Assembly (NCBI GenBank): GCA_020055645.1
Contig: CM034548.1
Span: forward strand, 45,934,296-45,998,295
DNA from: Tomocerus qinae
Taxonomy: Eukaryota; Arthropoda; Collembola; Entomobryomorpha; Tomoceridae
Reading direction: 5' to 3'
DNA: 64,000 nt
This document shows positions 51,901-60,900 of the stretch, piece after piece. The translations under genes and the position numbers were made by a program. Position 1 is the stretch's first letter; each line of letters opens with the position of its first letter. A model generated the notes under the pieces. The model was not told the origin of the DNA. It ran no database searches and saw nothing but the letters and a program-made list of their open reading frames with translations.

Positions 51901-54900
51901 TCTGGAATAGGATACACTACACCCCAGAAAAGCATATGTTTCTGTCACTAAATATAGTCAATTATTGGAACTGAGTTTACATTAGGTACATATACAACCG
52001 CTACTTCAAATACTAAAATCACATTTATTTTGCAATGACTACTACCGAACTATTTATAAAGTACTCACAGTCAAGTTTCCTTCCGCGACCACTTTGACAG
52101 ACTTAACAGTATCAAGTGTTACTGTTCCAACGATAACATTCCATCGCCGTGTCAAATCCAAAGAATTCCCTTACTTCTATTACTTCAATTGTTTTAATTC
52201 AACCTATAGGTACTCTCCTTTCTCCAAAATAGCCAGTTTCCTTTATGAAAGCTTGATCAAAGTCAATCATGCATGCTAACGTGTATTGAAAACAGTTCCA
52301 AATCATATGAATTTTTAAAGACCTAAATCTAATTAGTTATTCAGTACCAACAAACACAAAAATTAAGGCCTGCTTTTTGTAATTATTGACCAAACAAGTA
52401 TTAGGCTTAGAGATCCTAGTCCCAATTTGGCTAGAATTCTATTTGGCTTAAATTAACTTAGTTTAATACTTATTAGGATCGAAGCTTTGCTTAGTATCCT
52501 TATGAATTTGTCGCCGTCACTCTGGCGATCGTCTGGTCGTCTGGTCGTCTGTACGTCTGTACGTCCACTAATTTTATGGGTGTTTTATTGGCACGTATAT
52601 CTTTGCAACGACATAACTTATTCCAAATCTGTTTTTTGCATATGGTAGCATATATATTCAGGATCAACCAGTTATCATTAAAATTCAAATTCGACGCATC
52701 CCCTGCTTTGTGGAAATTATAAAAGTGCAGCAGGTGAGGCAGACAGTAATAGTACGGCAGGTGAGACAGACAGCGTATAACATAGAGGACTGTGAATGAG
52801 CTGAGCTATCTAAGAGACTACACACCGCGCTGGTATTAACATGCTCTGAAACTGCGGGAGACAAATGCAATATAAAATAGCTTCTCTAGAGCAACGATTA
52901 GTTGAATACAATTTTCGTTTCATTGCAACAATATTGTCACTGCATTGTAACCCAAAAGTGAAAATTGGCTAAAGAATAGGATTTTTGTCCATTGTGATTA
53001 GTTAAATACAGTTTGAAACATTTTATCGTAAAACTTGTCAAAATATAAGAGTTTGAAAGATTTTAACGTGAAAATTGTCAAAATATAATGGAAATGGTTG
53101 TCCGTCTTCACTTCATTATGAATACATGTGTGGGATTCATCAGTGGTGAGTGCAGTTAACTACAATTATCTCAAATCACTATTTAGGTATTGTTTAAATC
53201 ACAATACTACATTCAATTTGTATTGCAATCCAAAAAATTATTAAACGGCTATAATCCTAATCGTGACACTCGATTCTTTCCAGCTTTACAGTCACCTGGT
53301 GCGGAATTGATTGGGTTGTGATTAGTTTGAAACATTTTATCGTAAAAATTGTCAAAATATAATGGAAATGGTTGTCCATCGTCACTTCATTATAAATACA
53401 CGTGTGGGATTCATCAGTGCTGAGTGCAGTTAACTACAGTTGTCACAAATCATTATTTAGGTATTGTTTAAATCACAATACTATATTCAATTTGTATTGA
53501 AATCCAAAAAATTATTAATCGGGTATAATCCTAATCGTGATACTCGATTCTTTCCAGCTTTACAGTCACCTGGTGCGGAATTGATTGAGTTCTGCATGTT
53601 GACTCCAAACTTATATGAATACTCTAATACCAATACCATCAACTCCCGCCCAGACTGTTGGACCAAAGACTCCAACTATAACCCTACATTTTAGATGGCG
53701 TAGTGAGTGGAATCTACAAAATCAACAAGATATTACTATTTAGGTATTGTTTAAGTCACGTTACTATATTGAATTTGTATTTCCAGCTGACTTGCCGAAT
53801 GCATCCCTACTCATTATTAAATGACATATTCCATTCTTTCCAGCTTTACAGTCTACTAGGAATTGATTTAGTTCTGCATGTTGACACATGGTGAAGAATT
53901 GAAGTTAACTATTTGGAATAAACATTTTATCGTGGAATCTACAAAATCGACAAGATATCACTATTTAGCTTGGTGTTAATTGACTCCTGAAGGGTGGATA
54001 TTCATGACTACCAGCAGTTTGATCTGGGACAGGAATGGGATTCCGGAATGGGACTAATTCAAAAGAAAGTCCCATATAAAATTTCAAACTATTTTATAGG
54101 ACTTTCTCTACAGAACCCACCTGATACGGGCAGGGGATGGGGGGAGGAAGAGACAGGAATCTGTCTATTTGCCTTGATTCTAATGATAACTGATTGTGGC
54201 TGTATACATGTGCTACCATATGCAAAAAGCAGATTTGAAACAAGTTATGTCGTTCCAAAATATGCGTGCATTTTATTATCGAAGGACAACCAGACCATCA
54301 GAATTTTTTTTTAAATCTCCCGCTTCGATCCTGCGTATACGCCTGTTTGCCAACAGTTTATTTTCATATGGTACCTACTATACTTTCAATTGATTACATG
54401 GAAACACAGGCGGTGTGACTAGAGAAGTGAATTACCGAAGCTTCCAAAAGTCGTACAAGGAAAATACAAGGACTCCAAACGCGTATTTAAGAGCCTAATA
54501 TATGGTTTTCTTAATACATTTTAATGCGGTTAAACTTAATTTAGTTCTAATAGAAAATTTACATATTATATTAAAACATGTTGGTAATAACCAATTTTTG
54601 AAGTCCAAAACGACTAAAAGTTGGCTTAATGATTGAATTATATATATAATAATGTAATTAACAAATGTTAACGTACAATTGATACTTGTAATTATTAAAT
54701 TTAAAGCAATAGTTGTATTAGATGCTTGTATCCCAGCATTATAGTTAAGCTACTCAAGCGTAATGCCATACCACTGCAAGCGGCGATAGTTCCGTAGTTC
54801 AGGTGATGCCTATCTCTGGGACATCTCAATTTCGAGTATTAATAAGTTTGATAAAAAGTAAAATCAAATCGCTGATAAGTCAAAAGTCACTATTGCTACT

Positions 54901-57900
54901 ACATCAATTGCAACTCAAACTATTGTCTTTACTATACTAGACTCCCAGTAAAATTTGGCAAATTTAGAAAGGTAGGCGTCCAGCAACCATTAGCAGAATC
55001 ACTCTTCACTCTATAATATAATCGTATTGTTCGAGTTGCGCAGTGAAAAATTCCGTAGGGATGCTTGTTTATATCATCGTGTGTTGATGTGGTAAATCCC
55101 AACAAGTCTGTATATTTCATAACAAAGCAGTTCATGCGTTCTGCACGCAAATATTTCCAGCTTTCGGTTCGCTTAAGGTTTCTATTATTTCTTGTGCGGG
55201 AAAATTTAAAATTTGGTGATTTACATTGTTAAATTATGATACAAGACAATACACTTGACAAGCACCTCCTCCCTGTCCGGTGATACGGACAGTTTTCTAA
55301 AACAAAAGTCCCTATACCTATCAATGTAAAATCTCTACCTCCGACGCCGACCCACAAAATGAGAAACCATGAAAAGTTCAATTAGAAAAAGCTATACATC
55401 TGAAATACTTTTTTCTCATCGTACAATATTACCCCTGGAATACACACTAGCTTTATTTACAACAAGGCCTAGGTCCTGTGACCGGCTAGTTTATAAATAA
55501 TTGCGAAAATTCCACCACTTGTCAAATAATAGAACACTTTTCACGCAGATGAGATTGTTGACAATTAGAGTCAATTAGAAGTAACTCATTTCAATGGAAG
55601 GGGGCATGCGCATTTTGTTCTTTTGCCTTTAAGGAACGTGCACATATTACGTGTGCAGTTGATGGGAGGAGGAGCAGTGTACAAAATACCATTTACCACT
55701 TACCAGTGATAAGTGGTTTTTAATGGTATTTAACGTTAAATACCACTACCTAAAAAGTAGTGGTAAAAATGGTAAAAAATAGTTTCATTTAAATTTCGCG
55801 TTTGAATTTTGAATAAAATTCGGTGCCAAAGTATGAAATAGCTTAGCAGATGATCATTGTTGTCACAAATTGATAAGTGTTCATCAATCAGAGTAGGATT
55901 CAACCAATGGGGGGCGCTAACAACCCTTGCTGATTGAGAAATTAATTGCAATTAAATTAGCATCAATTTTAAATGGGCGATGCCATATACAATCTTTCTT
56001 TCTAATTTTTTTATAACTTTGGTGTACAATCAAATAAATATGATTAATTAAATTGATTGGCTAATTGAGAATATTTCATAGAAAATGAGGTTTTAAAACT
56101 TATATTTTAGGAAGTCTAGTGTATCTGTACTCAGCTGTCTAATCAATCGCTAAAATTTACCATTTTTACCATTAAGTGCATTTTTACCACTGTGATGGTA
56201 AAAAAGGCTAAAAAGTGGTAAAGATGGGTAACTGGAATAGGACTCACTTGGCCCCATTTTTTCTATGTGAGGGCATAAACTTAGGACCCTTAAACTTTTT
56301 GCCCACGTAGAAAAAAATTTTTAAAAATGTTATTGGGATTAGAATTAGCCAAAAATTAACTGTATGCAACCTCTGGTTTAGAAGATATAGTAATCTAAAC
56401 GGAGAACACATCACCATTTGATTTGTATGGGAATGAAATACAATTGGAAAAAAAGACTTGAGGGCAGTACATTAATGCTTTCATAATTACAGCACAAGTG
56501 AATTAAGTATTCCTTAACTTAATTTTTCAACTCCCAGATGTACGCAATTTCCCGTTTAGGAGCATCGTAATTTCTAAAAAAAAAATTCGTTTTGTGCACC
56601 TTAAAGTGGCAAAAATCAGACTAAGTAAAGGGCAGTTCATCTCAATATATAGCGCAATAGTGTTGTCATGTGCATTATAGGTTGTAATACGGTGTGTTTG
56701 CATCAACTCAACAAAAGCTAAACAAACATTTCTTATTATTGTTTTATCTTCGAAACCTTTTTGTACAGGACTGCATCTAATGCAAGTGTGCCGTAAATGC
56801 CGCAAATAAAAATAGTGCCGTCCAAAGTGATTTGAATGTTTCCAGGGCTCCACCCTCAGGGACAAAGTGACGCCATGCTCCAGAAAACTGGTTTCCCCCA
56901 AACCAGTTCTCCGACTCAAAATCGGGGGAAAAGTGGTTGGAAAGAACTGGTTGGGGGAAACCAGTTTTCTGGAGCATGTCGTCACCTTGCCCCTGAGAGG
57001 CGTAGCCATGGCACCAATCAAGGCATCTTGGTACCGTCCATAACAAGGACGTTTGAGGGATGGGCTTTACAAGCTGAAACCCCCACTCCCCCTCCCGACA
57101 TCCAAGCAAAATCCAAGCATTTTCTCAAAATAGCAAAATATTTTGCTCCCCGCGCGATTATTTGCCTACTTTAGGCCATTTTTGACTCATTTTCGTCAAA
57201 ATAAGCCAAAAATTTCGCCAAATATGTATTGGAAATCCCTCACCGAAACTCAGTTCTGTATACGTGCTTGGTCCATAAAATAGTGGCGTAGTCAAGGCTA
57301 GTAGAAGTAAAATAGGTTTGGAATTCCCAGGCGCTTCAGAATTTTTTGTATGTAAAGCAATTTATGACGTCACACGACGAGCTTCCTATACATTTGCATG
57401 TGGCATCACAATGAAAAAATTGCTTGTCAAAAAATTAAACTAATTTTTTCCAAAATATTTTCCTGTTCCATGGGGACGTATAGAAAATGTCGCCGTGTGA
57501 CGTCATAAATAGCTTACATTTCAAAAAATCGAATGAAGCCCGAAATACCGAAAGTTGTGTGGGTGGTAGTCAGTCCTGTGGAAACCTGGCCATAAAGGTT
57601 TCGATACTAAAACAATATCTATGGCAGTTGGCAGTAGTAAGTTCAAAAGGTGACTGACAATGTGACAAAAGAATTTGAAAGTAACTACGGCAATCATATT
57701 ATCGCATCTTTATGTTTTGAAACCACTCGAAATGCTAGGGCCCACCCAATTTCATAAAAAATAGCCTCTCCGGGCCCAAGTCCCCCTGGCCACCAGATAC
57801 CCACCTTTGAGGAGGAGGTACCTAAAAGTGTTACAGTCAGTATTTACGTTACAGATGGAGAAGATATTTTGCGTTACACAATAAACAGTGTTGTACTGTT

Positions 57901-60900
57901 GACCACTTTTTTGCATTTTGACCGGGCCACTGGTCAAAATGGTCAAAATGGCTAAAATGGACAAAATATCAGTATACAGTTACTTAGGCTAGCAAATGAA
58001 ATTTAAAATATTTAGAGAATGAAATATGGCCTAAAACCAATGGAACACTATTCTACTAACATCAGACTACAGAATGACACTCTCTAATCATTTTTAACTG
58101 CAATCTTTAGAAAGTTGTATTTGTTGTTTACTGTTGCAGTAAAAGCTACCTTGGGGTCTCAATTAACCCCAAACAGGCATTTTGTCCATTTTGACCACTT
58201 TTTAATTTTTTTTGACCGGGCCATTTTGACCATTATGACCATTATGACCACTAGTGGTTTTAACCACTGCACAACACTGACAATAAATGCTGGTCACCCA
58301 GGCTCTCCTACCAGATATACATAGATCCATAGATATATAGTTAGGTTGGTAAATTTATTGGTTTATCTCAGTCTGTGGTTTTAATATAGAGAATCGTAGA
58401 CTGCAACACTTTTGAGTACCTCCTCCTCCCATCCCTCTGCACACGTAATATGTGCACGCTCCTTAAAGGCAAAATAACAAAATGCGCATGCCCAATTCCT
58501 CTAAACCACCGAAATGAATCGTTTCATATTATCACTATATAATAAAAATATTTATTTCTATGTCGCATGTATCCATTTCTCTTAGACTTTGCGACTTTTT
58601 GTTGCAATGCGCAATCGCATAACAACAAGCCCACCACGGTTTAAAACTATTTCGAAATTAACCAATACACATGGTTATGCTGAATGTCTATCTTTCAAAA
58701 TCGAATCACTCATGCTGGGGGCTACTAGTTATAACATCAAAATAATAATAGAAAACGTAAGAAGGTTGAATGGAAATGATTAGCGAAAGGGGACATTTCG
58801 TAATGATCGTAATGAGCGTGTTAAATAGCATTTCAAAACTTCTAGTCCAAATTGGTTCTGCTATTTCGACAAACTTATTCAACCTTTTTTGTGTAAATAT
58901 GAATATTAATATTTACAGTATTCTTCCCTATGTGTCTAAACGATGGCCACAATCAATGGAAACATTAAAGATAGCCAGCGCAAACAAATTATCACACCAT
59001 TACTATCGATTCATTATAGACATCAACTATCAACAAAATTTGACTATCAAATCAGGATTTTTTGCTTCAAAAATAGTTAAAAACTACATATATGTACTTA
59101 AGTATGGAGCCGGTACCTCTGAAAACGCTCCTTTACACTAGCCAATGACCACTCCAAAGAATATTGTACTGAGACGATAAACATAGGTAATTACCAATTG
59201 AGTATTGAGATTATGTAATTGTTACATAAGTGGCATAAAGGACAAAATAGTAATCATGCCACTCAAATGATTATGTGAGGAACACTTTGTGCAAACTATA
59301 TCATTTACCTAACTACTATATACTATTCGTAACACAAAGTGTAATAGTAAAATATTAAAGGTCAGTGGTAATTATAATTTTACAATTTCGGATTTAAAGC
59401 TCACGTTTTGACTGCATCACTTGCTTACATGCTTACTGGATTCAAAGAGACAGAAGGCTTTTGGCTATTGTCATGCAAAAAATGTTATAGCTTTGAAGAA
59501 TAAATATAATGGAGTTTAGGTAGGAAGTAGTGCAGATATGAAAATAAGTACGTAGCAGAGAATGGTTAGTGTGGGTGGTTTACAGCAGTAAATCCAGTAG
59601 GACAATAATAAATTGAAAGTGAAATGAAGGAGAAATCAAAGAAAGGAAAGAAAAGGAAATAGTTCACTCGGATCGCGACTTGGGATAGTCGGAAAGGCAA
59701 ATAGAATCTTTGTAACACTGATAGTGTATAGTGGTGCTAGGAAAAATGATAGCGTGCTATAAGAAGGAATAAATCTCGTAAATGAATGGTACGGGAGAAG
59801 AAGAGGCTAATAGTCTCTATTCTGTACTGTACTGATCAAAGTAGTAGAGCAGACAGGCCAAAGAAATGCTAAATTCACATATAACTTTGCACAATGTGCA
59901 CATTTTATATGTATCTCAGAAATGTGACTGTAGATCTGTATATTAGATATCAGTACGAAGTAGGCAGTTTAAATATAAGTGTACTTAGAAAGGAGCTCAG
60001 TCAGATAGATGACTGTACACTACAAACACTACAAAGTGCGGTATTATGGTAAGGACTTAGCAAAGAATCTTGCCAATGGAGAAAGTAACAAAATCTACAG
60101 TGCGGCAATTATATTAGACGGCATGTGAGGATATTATCCCTCTCTATATCTCCATTCTATTTCACAGGTGGAGAATGTCATTTAATTTTAATCATTTATT
60201 CATTAATACTCGCTAAATTACAAATTTTGGTTCATTTCTTTAACATATTTCATTATACAACCATTTGAGACAAACCTGACGACTTAAAACATTATACATA
60301 TTCTTCGAGGTGTTTTTGCTAAATCTCACCGATTGAAATAAACTTATTCTAATTTGGGAAAATGGGGTTCCTTTAAAAAAGACTCACTCATATCTGTGGA
60401 ATTAGTTTAAATAAATACTACGGAGCACATTTCAAAGTTAGGTATTGTTTGCATCAGTTTCGGATCCATTTGAATACAACGGTTATAACCATGGCGTATT
60501 TAATATACCAAATGATATGGGTAATACTACTACGTACAGAATGCGTGTACTTATTTCAGCAGTAGGGGAATGGTACTTATACTTATAAGTACCATTCCAG
60601 AGCGAGCCATTCTTATAAGGGTAGGAAATGTGTGCATTTACTTACTTATAGTAAATGATGTATATACCTAAGTGTAGGTGAGGATAGTGAATGTGGAGTA
60701 CAAAAGAGGCTAGTGATGATACTGATTGAGATGTAAGAAATAGGACGCGTATCCGTCGAGAGGAAAGAATAGAGAAAGCATAATAGTGTTTTATGTCGTG
60801 TGGGTGATACATTTGCCACGACGACATGAGCCTCCGTCACACCTACACAGTGACTCTGATAGAGCCTTCGAATGCCGGAGGAGGAGGTCACAGTGGAAGT

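Noticed and set aside
52500-52570. GTCTGGTC and GTCTGTAC short tandem units as a regulatory array
   Set aside because: Only a few copies; looks like an ordinary short tandem repeat.
56527-57174. 164-, 110- and 112-codon ORFs as genes
   Set aside because: They overlap the 54-nt inverted repeat and one another on both strands; no domain recognised.
58770-59141. 123-codon plus-strand ORF
   Set aside because: Its start lies in sequence resembling repeat R near 29950; composition is AT-driven, with no motif or splice context.
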